A stretch of 64,000 nucleotides of DNA from Oscillospiraceae bacterium (GCA_020025595.1 JAHHRV010000004.1:102564-166563), one strand, 5' to 3'. Counted from the stretch's first letter, positions 34,101 to 44,438 are shown. The notes: generated by a model from the sequence alone, not told the origin. Numbers and translations: made by a program.

Positions 34101-35969
34101 ATCAATACCAAATCCGTCCGGGCAGTTGTCCCAGCGGGCATCGATGGCAGCAGCCAGCCAGCCATTTTGCAGGGTGGTGAGTGCAGGAATCCGGAAGGTT
34201 TTACTTCCGCCGATTCCGGCAGGGAAAGGCTCACCGATGGTAACACCGTGATCGGGGTTGGGACGGTCGGGAGCCATCAATTCCGCCTTAGGCTTCATAG
34301 CCTGCATGGCCTTGACCAGCTTATCGGTGGCTTCCTTCACAGTCTGACTGGTGGAAACCTTGCTGTCGCGCTCTGCAACAGCGGCATCCTTAGCAGCGTT
34401 GAGCGCATCGACACTCTGCTGATCGAAGTCTTTTGTATCAAATTTCTCAGCTTTATTGATTGCAGCAATCAGCTCAGCCTTGTTTACCTTAGGTTCTACC
34501 GTTTCACCGTCCAGGGTATACAGGTAGAGAGGGAAGAGATTTTTGCCGGGGCCCCAGAAGTTGGTAGCCAGTCCCTCTCTGAATTCCTTGGGATCGCCAC
34601 GCTTGTTGAAGTCCAAATGACGGTATCCGTTTACGATTTCGAACACGCCGTCATCCTTGGCTGTAACAGCGAGATACTGTACACCTTCTGAAAGCATTTT
34701 GTCGCTCAAAGACAGATACAGTCCGTTTTTATCCATGAATGCCCACTGAGCCTTATTTTTTTGCAGGGTGAAGCAGAGATTCTTCATCTCAAGGGCTGTA
34801 TGTGCCTCGGTAGCACGCTTGGCTGTAACTTCGCCGTTTTCAACGGTGAGTTCCGCCACAAAGATGCCCTCGGGGCTGCCTTTTTCATGATCAGGGTCAA
34901 TCGCATTGCCGGGATCGGCAGTCTTGTGTTCTGCATCGGGATAGAAGGCATACAGATGGCCCTGGCTATCCTGGCTGACGATCATATAGTATTTGGTTTC
35001 TTCCAGCTTGCCATTCTCCACACGGGTAAAGCCGGGGATTGCCAGAGGATCTGTGGGCACGGGAGGCTTTTCCTTAGGAGTCTGCTTGAACAGCTTCACT
35101 GTGCAGGCAGTCGTACCCACATTATACTGATCCTTTTTGTTATTTGCGTGGAACAGGTAGAAAGTCTTTCCCTCAGCCGTACCGGTGATGTTAAAACCGC
35201 CTTCGACAGCTTCGATGCCCAGCTTCTGGGCCTTATCGCTTACGGGAACACGCGCTTTTGCGTCTGTCAGCTTATTCAAATTCAGATACATATCCTTTCC
35301 CGAGCAGCTCTTGACCGTGTATCCGCCTTCGACAGTGTCAATGGTCCAGGTCTGCGTTTCCGCAGGAAAACTGTTGAGGTCGCTCAGCGTCAGCTTGTCG
35401 CCGGCGATTGTGCCAGACACCTGGTCGCTGGAATTTTTTGCATCCTTGTGATACAGAATGCAGCAGCCGTTATCGGCAGTATAGGTGATCGCATATGTAG
35501 CACCGGATGTAATCTGCTCGACAGAAGTCACCTCTACATACTCAAATTCAGAGGACTGGGCAAACAGCTCCGGTTCAGCAGCCTTCTCAGCTTCAGGTGC
35601 CTGGGTTTCTTCCGGGATATCGGAAGGTGCAGGTTCTGTGACTGCCTGAGTCTCCTCGGGAACTGTAGGAACTTCAGACTCTGTAGCTGCCTGGGTCTCC
35701 TCAGGATCTGCCGAAACTTCAGGCAGGATATTCTCCTGCTCGTCATTCAGGGCAGGATCCGTCGCCAAAGTGACTTCTGTCTCCTCTGTGGAAATCTGGG
35801 GTTCTTCCGTAGCCTCGGTCAGAACCTGCGATGCTGCAGTTTCCTCCTGATCAGGCTGTACTCCCATTTCTGCATACACGGAGATACTCAACTGTGCAGT
35901 CATGAGAACAGCCATCAGCAGGCTGAGCGCGCGGCTCCACCATTTTTTTGTGTGCTGTCTCTGGGTCAT
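31128..35969 (-). CDS. Large secreted, cell-wall-linked sialidase (GH33 type)
   Basis: A 1613-residue surface protein from an ATG with AAGGAGGAG upstream. In order: signal peptide (about 1-34); Glu/Thr/Pro-rich low-complexity region with repeated PEETQA-like units (about 40-150); jelly-roll-like modules; a FIVAR-type helical module (about 493-565); and a sialidase domain from about 585 with the FRIP motif (KTFRIPAL) and Asp boxes SKDNGKTW and SNDNGQTW. Beta-sandwich modules follow, then a His/Cys stretch (WHQCECGEK, CGVCGYEQ; about 1376-1436). The C-terminus has a Pro-rich spacer, KPNTGD, a hydrophobic helix and KKKKHNG, resembling a sortase signal with Lys in place of the usual Leu. It should release sialic acid from host glycans. 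Confidence 0.92.
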   Translation of the reverse strand: MTQRQHTKKWWSRALSLLMAVLMTAQLSISVYAEMGVQPDQEETAASQVLTEATEEPQISTEETEVTLATDPALNDEQENILPEVSADPEETQAATESEVPTVPEETQAVTEPAPSDIPEETQAPEAEKAAEPELFAQSSEFEYVEVTSVEQITSGATYAITYTADNGCCILYHKDAKNSSDQVSGTIAGDKLTLSDLNSFPAETQTWTIDTVEGGYTVKSCSGKDMYLNLNKLTDAKARVPVSDKAQKLGIEAVEGGFNITGTAEGKTFYLFHANNKKDQYNVGTTACTVKLFKQTPKEKPPVPTDPLAIPGFTRVENGKLEETKYYMIVSQDSQGHLYAFYPDAEHKTADPGNAIDPDHEKGSPEGIFVAELTVENGEVTAKRATEAHTALEMKNLCFTLQKNKAQWAFMDKNGLYLSLSDKMLSEGVQYLAVTAKDDGVFEIVNGYRHLDFNKRGDPKEFREGLATNFWGPGKNLFPLYLYTLDGETVEPKVNKAELIAAINKAEKFDTKDFDQQSVDALNAAKDAAVAERDSKVSTSQTVKEATDKLVKAMQAMKPKAELMAPDRPNPDHGVTIGEPFPAGIGGSKTFRIPALTTLQNGWLAAAIDARWDNCPDGFGIDTLFSVSKDNGKTWEYNFPNYFNDSVDQYWGGGKNQGNATAFIDPVMIQGKDGTIYLMTDLYSGGTFIINAATNSGYEVIDGQERMAIHTSRDGKAGTYDYYVGDFARAEGDTKAYAPLIAKDDETKTAAYYVDEYYNLYNADKQPMYCKQLGTHNQHWSGKYVQQNVFFYNADLHVRRATFLWMVTSNDNGQTWSAPTIMNPMVRKRPATHRFYGVGPGAGLCLDDGTVMLPCYLHTPERSSFIYKNPGEDTWHRSEDATTDTSSESTLVQIDENTVRQFCRDQHKVVRYTDHKRDPATMEWKAQPPVQVEGVPKTTMNQVSALRYSKEINGKPVILVSTASTGSKARENGKIYAFNLEDDADRSMKLIGTYEVNKPGQIYGYSSLTELKDGSIGLLYEDTWTHASYRNIELNEIIPSAIVDGKRSVKVSLYQSMEDKFEFKTLPTEGELAQMDSTIATAKVVGDKVVYTGNKVGQTSYVTGGVTVIVKVTEPDNIQEVPLEFGQTKELAVESDKIQRNTNPNIVDAKITTIDKSVTVTGGQCHTGTNASYNEKTEPLAKALHIFEADGDGFQAWTKDASGVKVWLNPGGQLGFPVSSHSVTTYFEEQKDGTFFVKTKDRYLAFWRNGNNVFDAGSSAGGKMTPLCKFKLYRPAENGEKSSAELPGYVQVTKRDQIHDGGLYLIAAEYKHDSYILWPTTDSSSKYAHVAKADKAAQSVTHQVENKTHTLSLTGNAIGTSDVMVDDVIYRVTVTHDHVFGEDWAHDETNHWHQCECGEKTDVDAHSFGDWTVTKEPTETETGTKVHTCGVCGYEQTEQIPATGETTVDYKVIEGADGSFTKGTETTLTFRTNGDFSKFAGIKVDGVLVDASDYTADAEKSAVTLGAAYLDTLSVGTHKVTVLFEDGECSADFAVKEASVPAEPTKPSDPTKPSEPTKPSNPTTPGKPVKPNGNKPNTGDNSNAVLWGTLLLVSAAAIAGTVYSFKKKKHNG

Positions 35970-36409
35970 CTGATACTCCTCCTTTTTCTTATTTGCGTAC
36001 CGGAAAACATCTGCATCATATGGACGCATATCCCGCTGAATTCTGCCGTATGCCCCCGTACAGGATGCTTCCCGCCTGCCGAACCTTGCTGCGCAAATGC
36101 CGTTTCCGGGGGATCATCCGCAGCAGCAAGCCAAGGTTCCGCTTATATCTTCACCTTAGTTATGGTTTATTTTATCATGAATGAAATTATTTACCATTCA
36201 CAATTGTAGATAAAAATTTTTTCCAATTTTTATACATTTTTACCAGAACAAAAGATGGCCCAAAAACGAATACAACTTCTAAAAAAATTAGAAATTCTTC
36301 ACTATTATTAAGATTTCGCCTATTGAGACAAACCTTTTCGGATGTTACAATGAAAAAAACAGGACGATCGTCAGGAGAGAGGCGCATCACCGCCTGAAAG
36401 GAGGACTCT
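35970..36409. other. Divergent intergenic region between sialidase and lipoprotein genes
   Basis: 440 bp without a convincing gene. It holds an imperfect inverted repeat whose outer arms are GAACCTTG (36081-36088) and CAAGGTTC (36132-36139), lying in the likely sialidase leader. An AT-rich tract at 36150-36310 follows, then the promoter of the plus-strand lipoprotein. Confidence 0.6.
36323..36351 (+). promoter_or_regulatory. Promoter of the 529-residue lipoprotein gene
   Basis: TTGAGA (36323-36328), 17-bp spacer and TACAAT (36346-36351), about 58 bp upstream of the ATG. Confidence 0.75.
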
Positions 36410-37999
36410 ATGAAGAAACTCGGATTACTCTTATTTGCCATGACCTGCACACTGGGTCTTTGGGCCTGCAGCAAGGAACCTGCTTCCACGGTTGCAACTG
36501 CTGCCCCTGCGGAAACTACGATTCAGCAGGAAACCAACCAGAGCACACAGTCTCCTGAACCCCAGAACTGGACAGGTGTCGATGAGCAAACCAGAAAATT
36601 CCTGACAGAACAGCTCACCACCTTCGGAACCTGGTACAATCTGGGCCTGACAAGCCAGTATATATCCCCGGAATTTCTGGACCCTGCCAGTTTTTTCTGT
36701 CTGGGAACCGATGGGGAATGTATCCCGTTTACCCCTGAAGAGCTGGATCTTCTGGAGGAAGAAGGCTACAACCATCTGGCCATGAACAGCGGCAGACACA
36801 AGCTGGACCGGCAGCGCGCCGACCAGGTCCTCAACGAGATTTTTAGCATTTCCATGGAAGATCTGACCCACCCGGAGGCCCCCCGCATTCACGCCGGCAT
36901 TGACTATCACCCGGCACTGGATGCCTACTCTGCAAGCTCCAGCTTCTGCGACGATTTCCGGAAGGAATTTTCCCAGGTGGAGCTGAAAGACGCCATTCCC
37001 CTGGCAAACGGGGAGCTGGAAGTTTTCTATGCGCTGCCCTCGGGCGCCGAAGGGGTCATCACTCTGGCCCAACTCGACGGTGTCTGGAAAATCCGTTCCA
37101 ATTTGAATCTTCAGGATTACCAGGCTTATGCCGTGGATTATTCTGCCCGGGAGAAAACTCTCTGGAATCCCGTCATTCCGCTGCAAATCAGTTATATCGA
37201 TTATTTTTCCCAGGAGCGCATCTACCCAAAGCAGCAAGACGATGATCCCCTTGGCTGGGACGATCAGTACAGCCTGAGCTGTGACGGCAAACACTATCTG
37301 GTGCGCCAGAGCAGGCAGCGCTACCATTTGGGCGAAATGGTCACGGAACAGGCGCTTTCCTGGGTGATTCCCAATGTCAGCACCGACGACGGCATCACCT
37401 TCCGCATCGCCATGTCGGATTATCTGTACGGTGTCCGGGGCAATGACATCATCCAGATGGACTACTGGGGAAACATCCAGGTACTCTTCACCGACGAAAC
37501 CGGAAGTCTCGGCAAAATGGACCCGCTGAGCGTTCCGTTTTTGCTGGAAGATCAGCGGGTGCTGTTTTTCCTTGCCGGGGCAGGGGAGCGCATGGGCATT
37601 TACCGGGTGTACCTTCCCAACCATCAGGTGGATCTGTTCTATGACGATCTGGAAAGCTGCGAGGATTTCTGCGACGGCAACGGCTGTCGAAACTTCGTTT
37701 TTAACTACGCCTATTCCAATCAGGAGCTGGTGTGGACCAGAGAAAATACCGCTTTTCTTGCCTATTTTCGGTCCCTTTGGAACGATTCAGACTCCATTTT
37801 CTACACCCCTGAGTACGAATCCATCGGCGAAGAGCACTGGCTGGGCAAGCTTGCCGAGGACGAAGACCAGGACCCGTTCTTTGCCTGCTACTACAGCGCC
37901 AAAACAGGGACCTACGCTGAAGCTGTGATGGGCAGGGAATCTTCCCTCGTCACCTATCAGGATCTTTCCCCTCTGGAGCGGACCCCGTGGTGGAATTGA
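36410..37999 (+). CDS. Lipoprotein of unknown function
   Basis: The 529-residue protein has a lipoprotein signal ending GLWAC (Cys20) and a Thr/Gln/Ser-rich linker (about 21-55). A mixed alpha/beta region follows (about 55-240), including SMEDLTHPEAPRIHAG, then a region of beta-strand character that could be a propeller-like domain (about 240-480, with repeated aromatic-plus-Asp turns). AAAGGAGG precedes the ATG. No family was recognised. Being next to the sialidase on the opposite strand it may be another surface protein, but no function can be claimed. Confidence 0.8.
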   Translation: MKKLGLLLFAMTCTLGLWACSKEPASTVATAAPAETTIQQETNQSTQSPEPQNWTGVDEQTRKFLTEQLTTFGTWYNLGLTSQYISPEFLDPASFFCLGTDGECIPFTPEELDLLEEEGYNHLAMNSGRHKLDRQRADQVLNEIFSISMEDLTHPEAPRIHAGIDYHPALDAYSASSSFCDDFRKEFSQVELKDAIPLANGELEVFYALPSGAEGVITLAQLDGVWKIRSNLNLQDYQAYAVDYSAREKTLWNPVIPLQISYIDYFSQERIYPKQQDDDPLGWDDQYSLSCDGKHYLVRQSRQRYHLGEMVTEQALSWVIPNVSTDDGITFRIAMSDYLYGVRGNDIIQMDYWGNIQVLFTDETGSLGKMDPLSVPFLLEDQRVLFFLAGAGERMGIYRVYLPNHQVDLFYDDLESCEDFCDGNGCRNFVFNYAYSNQELVWTRENTAFLAYFRSLWNDSDSIFYTPEYESIGEEHWLGKLAEDEDQDPFFACYYSAKTGTYAEAVMGRESSLVTYQDLSPLERTPWWN

Positions 38000-38179
38000 T
38001 CGTTTATCCTATAAAAATCACTTTTTTCGCAGTTTTCTTAGAAATTTCGGACTTATTTTTGGAAATGCTTCTATGCCACCTTAGTGTGCAGAAGCAATGT
38101 TTCTGAAAAGTTTCTGCAAGCATACGATTCTGTTAATAGCTAAAGCGGCGCATTGCAAAATACAGAAAGGGTGATTGAT

Positions 38180-38734
38180 ATGAAAAAGATTACATCGTTA
38201 ATTTTAGTCCTGCTCATGGTTCTGGCTTTTGCTGGATGTGGTCAAGAAACAGCGACAGAAAAAGTTCTTGTTAAAGAAAACATATATGTTTTTTCAGACG
38301 GAGAAACAGTTTCTACCTGGAAATTTCCAAATGATGGAAAACTAATTTTTCAATTAGCTAACGGAACTCAATTGTTAGCAACGAGGACTTTCGGGCCAAA
38401 AGATAACTTCAATGAAAACGGAATAAACTTCTCAGATTTAGGACAAGAAACACAAGATAATATATCTCTGTTTTATGAACAGCTGGGAGAAGCCTACAAT
38501 TTACAGGAGTATTTAGAAAAAGCATACAAAGAATTTAAATCACTAAAGTCAGAATTTCAGTGCTACTATATTGAACAAGAAACTTATTGCAGTGCAATAA
38601 ATGAAAACGAAGTAACCTGTATAACCACATTTTCCATACCACTTGGAAACAGAGCGTATGAAAGCTCAACTATAACTCATACATTTGATGTTCATACAGG
38701 GGAACACATACAACAAATTAACGCTGAAAATTAA
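38180..38734 (+). CDS. Small AT-rich lipoprotein of unknown function
   Basis: A 184-residue protein with a lipoprotein signal ending AFAGC, then a soluble domain rich in Lys, Glu, Asn and aromatic residues. The coding sequence is visibly more AT-rich and uses more A/T-ending codons than the genes around it, which hints at acquisition from another source. The ATG at 38180 has AGAAAGGGTG upstream. It has its own strong terminator. No family recognised. Confidence 0.75.
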   Translation: MKKITSLILVLLMVLAFAGCGQETATEKVLVKENIYVFSDGETVSTWKFPNDGKLIFQLANGTQLLATRTFGPKDNFNENGINFSDLGQETQDNISLFYEQLGEAYNLQEYLEKAYKEFKSLKSEFQCYYIEQETYCSAINENEVTCITTFSIPLGNRAYESSTITHTFDVHTGEHIQQINAEN

Positions 38735-38740
38735 AAAAAG

Positions 38741-38776
38741 CAGTGCCCAGGTATTAATTTACCTGGGCACTTTTTT
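38741..38776 (+). terminator. Intrinsic terminator of the AT-rich lipoprotein gene
   Basis: Arms GTGCCCAGGTA and TACCTGGGCAC around a TTAATT loop, followed by T6. Confidence 0.9.
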
Positions 38777-38828
38777 GTGCTTATTTAAATATACAAAACC
38801 ACCTAGAAACTGTGAAAGCGTGTCGTAT

Positions 38829-40202
38829 TTAACCGGCTACAAACAGTCTGGCCTGGTGTTCTTTTTTCTTCAGGACCGCTCCCAGCAGCACAAACTGAAC
38901 CGCGAAGGTCAGCGCCCAGGAGACAATATACGACAGGTACAGACACTGGGGGGTATGGTACTGGGGAATCTGGAAGATGGTATACACCCATGCCACACGC
39001 AGCACGCACACGCCCAGAATGGTGACGACCATGGGGATGAAGGAGCTGCCCAGACCGCGCAGAGCGCCGGTGGTCACATCCATCAGGCCGCAGACGAAAT
39101 AGGGCAGGCAGATAAAGCCCATACGCAGCACACCATAGGCGATTGCTTCCGGAGAATCGGAAATATAGAACCGCAGCAGGTACGGTCCTGCCAGATACAC
39201 CAGCGGTCCCAGCGTCAGGCCCACCACACTCACGCAAACCAGGCAGGCCCGGAAAATCTTTTTAATTCGGTCAAACTGCATAGCACCGGCATTCTGGCCC
39301 ACATAGTTGACGGCGGTCTGGCTGAATGCGTTCAGAGCCGTGTAGACGAAGCCTTCGATATTGCCGGCTGCGCCGTTGCCTGCCACGATGGTGGCACTGC
39401 CGAAGGAGTTGACCGCCGACTGGATGATGACATTGGAAACCGAGAACAGCGAGCCCTGAACACCGGCAGGAATGCCGATCTCCACCATTTTCATCAGCTG
39501 GCGCTTGTACAGCTTCACTTTTTTCAGCTGAAGTCTGCAGGCATCGGTCCGGCGCATCAGTGCCCGAACGACCAGAACTGCGGAAATTGCCTGAGCGATG
39601 ATGGTGGCCAGAGCAACACCTGCCACATTCATATCAAATCCGATGACAAACACCAGATTCAAGATCACATTCACAACGCCGGCAATGGTCAGGTAGATCA
39701 GGGGGCCCTTGGTGTCGCCTGCCGCACGCAGAATAGAAGAGGCAAAGTTGTACAAAATCGTAAAGGTGATACCTGCGAAATAAATGGTCATGTACAGACT
39801 GGACAGGGGAAGCACCTCTGCCGGGGTACTCATCATCTGCAGCAGGGGCTTTGCAAAGGTCATGCCCACCGCAGTCAGGAAAACACCGCTGATCAGTGCC
39901 ACGGGGATGGCTGTGTGGACGGTGCGATGGACTTCTTCGTCTTTTCTGCCGCCCAGGCCATGGGCAACGCAGACACCTGCGCCCACGGAAAGACCCACAA
40001 ACAAATTAATAATCAGGTTGGTAATTGCGCTGGTTGCGCTGACAGCGCCCACGCTGATGCTGCCGCAGAACTGACCCACCACCACCAGATCCGCCGCGTT
40101 GAAAAGAAGCTGCAGCACACTGGATAAAATAATGGGGATAGTATACTGGATAATTCCAGAGTAGAGCGAACCCTGGAGCATATCTGTCTGTCGTGACTTC
40201 AT
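38829..40202 (-). CDS. MATE family efflux transporter
   Basis: A 457-residue membrane protein with twelve predicted helices in two homologous halves, typical of cation-coupled multidrug and toxin extrusion transporters. The first half begins PIILSSVLQLLFNAADLVVVGQF and the second contains GIPAGVQGSLFSVSNVIIQ, the MATE hallmarks. The ATG at 40202 has AAAAGGAG 9 nt upstream; the GTG two codons earlier is less likely. The substrate is unknown; Na+ or H+ coupling cannot be told apart here. Confidence 0.93.
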   Translation of the reverse strand: MKSRQTDMLQGSLYSGIIQYTIPIILSSVLQLLFNAADLVVVGQFCGSISVGAVSATSAITNLIINLFVGLSVGAGVCVAHGLGGRKDEEVHRTVHTAIPVALISGVFLTAVGMTFAKPLLQMMSTPAEVLPLSSLYMTIYFAGITFTILYNFASSILRAAGDTKGPLIYLTIAGVVNVILNLVFVIGFDMNVAGVALATIIAQAISAVLVVRALMRRTDACRLQLKKVKLYKRQLMKMVEIGIPAGVQGSLFSVSNVIIQSAVNSFGSATIVAGNGAAGNIEGFVYTALNAFSQTAVNYVGQNAGAMQFDRIKKIFRACLVCVSVVGLTLGPLVYLAGPYLLRFYISDSPEAIAYGVLRMGFICLPYFVCGLMDVTTGALRGLGSSFIPMVVTILGVCVLRVAWVYTIFQIPQYHTPQCLYLSYIVSWALTFAVQFVLLGAVLKKKEHQARLFVAG

Positions 40203-40247
40203 GTACACACTCTCCTTTTCTAAATCTCATCTTTATCTTGCCGAACC

Positions 40248-40275
40248 ATTATATTCCTTTTTTTCAAAAGTGCAA
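40248..40275 (-). promoter_or_regulatory. Promoter of the MATE gene
   Basis: On the minus strand TTGCAC (40270-40275), 16-bp spacer and perfect TATAAT (40248-40253). Confidence 0.7.
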
Positions 40276-40400
40276 GCGCACGCAGGCGATTTGAAGAAAA
40301 TTTGTTATTTCCATTAAAAATCCGATTTTTCCGGTCTGGTTCTCGTATAAAAAGTACGGCTTCGTTTCATGATTCCGGAGCTGTATCCACCGAAACCATA

Positions 40401-40444
40401 CAATAAAACCCCCTGACAGGAAAAAGTCGATACCTGTCAGGGGG
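40401..40444 (-). terminator. Intrinsic terminator of the DUF3810-rsmG transcript
   Basis: Perfect 12-bp arms CCCCCTGACAGG (40409-40420) and complement (40433-40444), followed on the minus strand by TTTTATTG. Confidence 0.85.
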
Positions 40445-40488
40445 AACATGATTTTATTCTTCGTCCCGACTGTGTCAGCCGGTGCATT

Positions 40489-41193
40489 TTACAGAGGAGC
40501 CTGCTTGATCTTTGCGTAGCGGCGGGGGAATCGGGCAGGGGTCTTGCTGACCTTGCGCAGCAGAATCACCATGTGCTCCGTACCGTCCATGGGGAAGGTC
40601 TCGGTCTTCTCCACCTTCAGTCCCAGCTGACGGATGGCGTTTTTTGCTTCCTCCAGCTCTTCTTTTCCCGCAGCACCCTTCATTGCCAGCACTGCGCCGC
40701 CTACCTTTACATAAGGTGCCGTCAGCTCCAGCAGGATATTCAGCCGGGCCACCGCACGGCTGGTGGCAAAATCATACTGCTCCCGGCGGTCAACCACTGC
40801 TTCTTCAGCCCGGGCTGTCACATAGGTTGCATCCACGCCCAGAGAAGGCAGTGTCTGCTCCAGCCAGTTCATCCGCTTGCCCAGAGAGTCCAGCAGCGTC
40901 AGATCCATCTGAGGGCAGGCGATTTTCAGGGGCACACCGGGGAATCCGGCACCGCAGCCCACATCAATGAGCTTCTTTCCCGCAAGATCTGCCACCTTCA
41001 GCACCGTCAGGCAGTCCAGCAGATGCAGCTTTGCCACCTGGTCAGGCTCTGTAATAGCGGTCAGATTCATGACCTTGTTCTGCTCCACCACAGCGCAGCC
41101 GAATTGGCACAGGGTTTCATCTGCCCCCTGGGGCAGCTCCAGACCAAGCTCCGGAAGTCCACGGCGCAGCGTGGACAGCATTGTATCCATCAT
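40489..41193 (-). CDS. rsmG: 16S rRNA (guanine-527-N7)-methyltransferase RsmG
   Basis: A 234-residue Rossmann-fold methyltransferase with the SAM-binding loop DVGCGAGFPGVPLKI and the acidic LLDSLGKRMNWLE at the end of the next strand. RsmG methylates G527 of 16S rRNA. GGAGGG sits 7 nt before the ATG, only 3 bp after the DUF3810 gene stop. Its usual partners mnmE and mnmG are not in the window. Confidence 0.95.
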   Translation of the reverse strand: MMDTMLSTLRRGLPELGLELPQGADETLCQFGCAVVEQNKVMNLTAITEPDQVAKLHLLDCLTVLKVADLAGKKLIDVGCGAGFPGVPLKIACPQMDLTLLDSLGKRMNWLEQTLPSLGVDATYVTARAEEAVVDRREQYDFATSRAVARLNILLELTAPYVKVGGAVLAMKGAAGKEELEEAKNAIRQLGLKVEKTETFPMDGTEHMVILLRKVSKTPARFPRRYAKIKQAPL

Positions 41194-41196
41194 AAT

Positions 41197-42360
41197 TTAA
41201 CCCTCCGCAGCCGCAGGCTTGGCATTGACGATGCCGGTCAGATCCACCTGGGTTTCGTCATAGGGATCGAACTTCACTTCCGGCTCCTCTTCCACCACAT
41301 ACTGGTTCAGGTGCCAGTTGACCAGCAGGTCACACAGCATGACCTCGGGCCGATCGCTGCCGGTGCTGGTCTTGTGGTAAGCATCGGTGGCAGTATCCAC
41401 CAGTCTGGTAGCCGTGTCGTTCTTCTTGCCGGAGGCAAACTGGTTGTAGATATTCAGGTCCCAGGTCAGCTCCTTGGCGCAGCCTTCGTTGATCTTCTCC
41501 GCAGAAACGGGATCTACGCTGTGCAGGGCATTGTAGCAGGCCTGATATGCCATAAAGTAACCGGAATAGCGGTATTCCACGCTTTCATTAGCCTCACAGG
41601 CCAGGAATGCTGCAAATTTTGCATCCTCCTGTCGGGCAATGCACAGCCGGTGAGCCATCTCCCGGGCCATAGTAAAGGGCAGTGCCACGCCGGGGATATC
41701 CGGGTTCACCGCAGACTCGCCGGTCAGAGGCACCGTGATGCCGGTAATGCCAAAGGCGGTATATTTTCCACTCGGGCTCAGCTTCTTGACCGGTGTATAG
41801 TCACCGCCAAAAATGGAGAAGGACTTTTCGATCACCAGATGACGGAAGCCGTTGCCGGTCTGTTCGGCCAGTTTGTCGAAATCAGAGAACACTGCGCCGC
41901 CCTTTTCATCCCGGGGCAGCTGAACTGCAAGTTCGCCTGCCTTGTCCCGGTAGTAGACGGTGGCAGCCTCCAGCTCCGAACGGATGTAGTCGGTCTGCTC
42001 GATGCGCAGATCCTGAGTAATGGGGTCAGAGTAGTAGTTCAGGCCGTACACGCCCGTATGCAGGCAGAATACGATGCTCACAACTGCCAGCACCCAGCCC
42101 AGCCACTGGATAATATTGCCTTTCCAAACCAGATACAAGATCAAAGAGGCGATTACAAGCACAAAAAACACCAGAATGACGGTCTGCCACACCAGGAAAT
42201 CCACGCCGGAGGTCCACTGGGTCAGCACGCCCTGAAAAGTCTTGGTGACATACGGGTAAACCATACCCACCAGCATCTGATATTTTTCGCCGAACTGCAT
42301 CATCGCCCAGGAAAATGCGGCGAAGATAGCGGCTGTTAAATAGCCACGCCAATATTTCAA
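41197..42360 (-). CDS. DUF3810 membrane protein
   Basis: The 387-residue protein has two to three N-terminal membrane segments (about 8-100) and an extracytoplasmic domain of the DUF3810 family, whose core resembles zinc metallopeptidases. Where the HExxH metal motif would be expected, the sequence reads REMAH (about residue 231, in PFTMAREMAHRL), so the first His is Arg. Whether this removes metal binding is unknown. The TTG at 42360 is taken as start because GGAAGGGGG precedes it and the upstream ATG (42420) lacks any ribosome site. It lies 3 bp from rsmG and is co-transcribed with it. Confidence 0.8.
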   Translation of the reverse strand: MKYWRGYLTAAIFAAFSWAMMQFGEKYQMLVGMVYPYVTKTFQGVLTQWTSGVDFLVWQTVILVFFVLVIASLILYLVWKGNIIQWLGWVLAVVSIVFCLHTGVYGLNYYSDPITQDLRIEQTDYIRSELEAATVYYRDKAGELAVQLPRDEKGGAVFSDFDKLAEQTGNGFRHLVIEKSFSIFGGDYTPVKKLSPSGKYTAFGITGITVPLTGESAVNPDIPGVALPFTMAREMAHRLCIARQEDAKFAAFLACEANESVEYRYSGYFMAYQACYNALHSVDPVSAEKINEGCAKELTWDLNIYNQFASGKKNDTATRLVDTATDAYHKTSTGSDRPEVMLCDLLVNWHLNQYVVEEEPEVKFDPYDETQVDLTGIVNAKPAAAEG

Positions 42361-42449
42361 AGGAAATCCCCCTTCCAAAGGTACGATCAATGCTTTTTGC
42401 AGGCATTGATAAAAATACATACTTGTTAAATAGGCACATTTTCTCTTGC

Positions 42450-42478
42450 ATTATATCATAAATCCGTGTCTTTGTCTG
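42450..42478 (-). promoter_or_regulatory. Promoter of DUF3810-rsmG
   Basis: On the minus strand CAGACA (42473-42478), 17-bp spacer and perfect TATAAT (42450-42455). Confidence 0.65.
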
Positions 42479-42612
42479 CATTAATTTTGCTTAATTCTCT
42501 AATCCGGTCTTTTTAATTCATTTCATGAAGTTCCTTCCGATATTATGAAATTTTTTATGCATTTCATACGAAATTTTTCGATATTTTTTTACCCAAATTG
42601 CACATTTTGATG

Positions 42613-42641
42613 TGGACATTTATGAGATAGTATGGTAATAT
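42613..42641 (+). promoter_or_regulatory. Promoter of pckA
   Basis: TGGACA (42613-42618), 17-bp spacer and TAATAT (42636-42641), about 95 bp upstream of the ATG. The remaining 42480-42610 stretch is AT-rich with no gene. Confidence 0.7.
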
Positions 42642-42738
42642 CCTACTTGGTGGAAGTTGGATATGTACATAAACCTACTTCACCCATGATAGTCAAAAGG
42701 CAGTTTTCTGCTTATCTATTTCACTAGGAGGAATCATT

Positions 42739-44328
<1,590 letters not shown>

Positions 44329-44346
44329 TTGATCCTTTGATAAACC

Positions 44347-44370
44347 GCCGGGGGCACTCATGCCCCCGGC
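44347..44370 (+). terminator. Hairpin downstream of pckA
   Basis: Perfect 10-bp arms GCCGGGGGCA and complement around CTCA, 18 bp past the stop; no T-run follows, so termination is probably weak and read-through into the Oad operon is possible. Confidence 0.55.
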
Positions 44371-44438
44371 AATGAAACAATTTTGGATGTATATCGCTCC
44401 CATTCCGGCTTTGGTTCTTCCTTTCCGGACCACTCGCT

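Noticed and set aside
31686..34691. 1001-codon plus-strand frame opposite the sialidase gene
   Set aside because: Antisense shadow of the sialidase reading frame, without ribosome site or recognisable domains.
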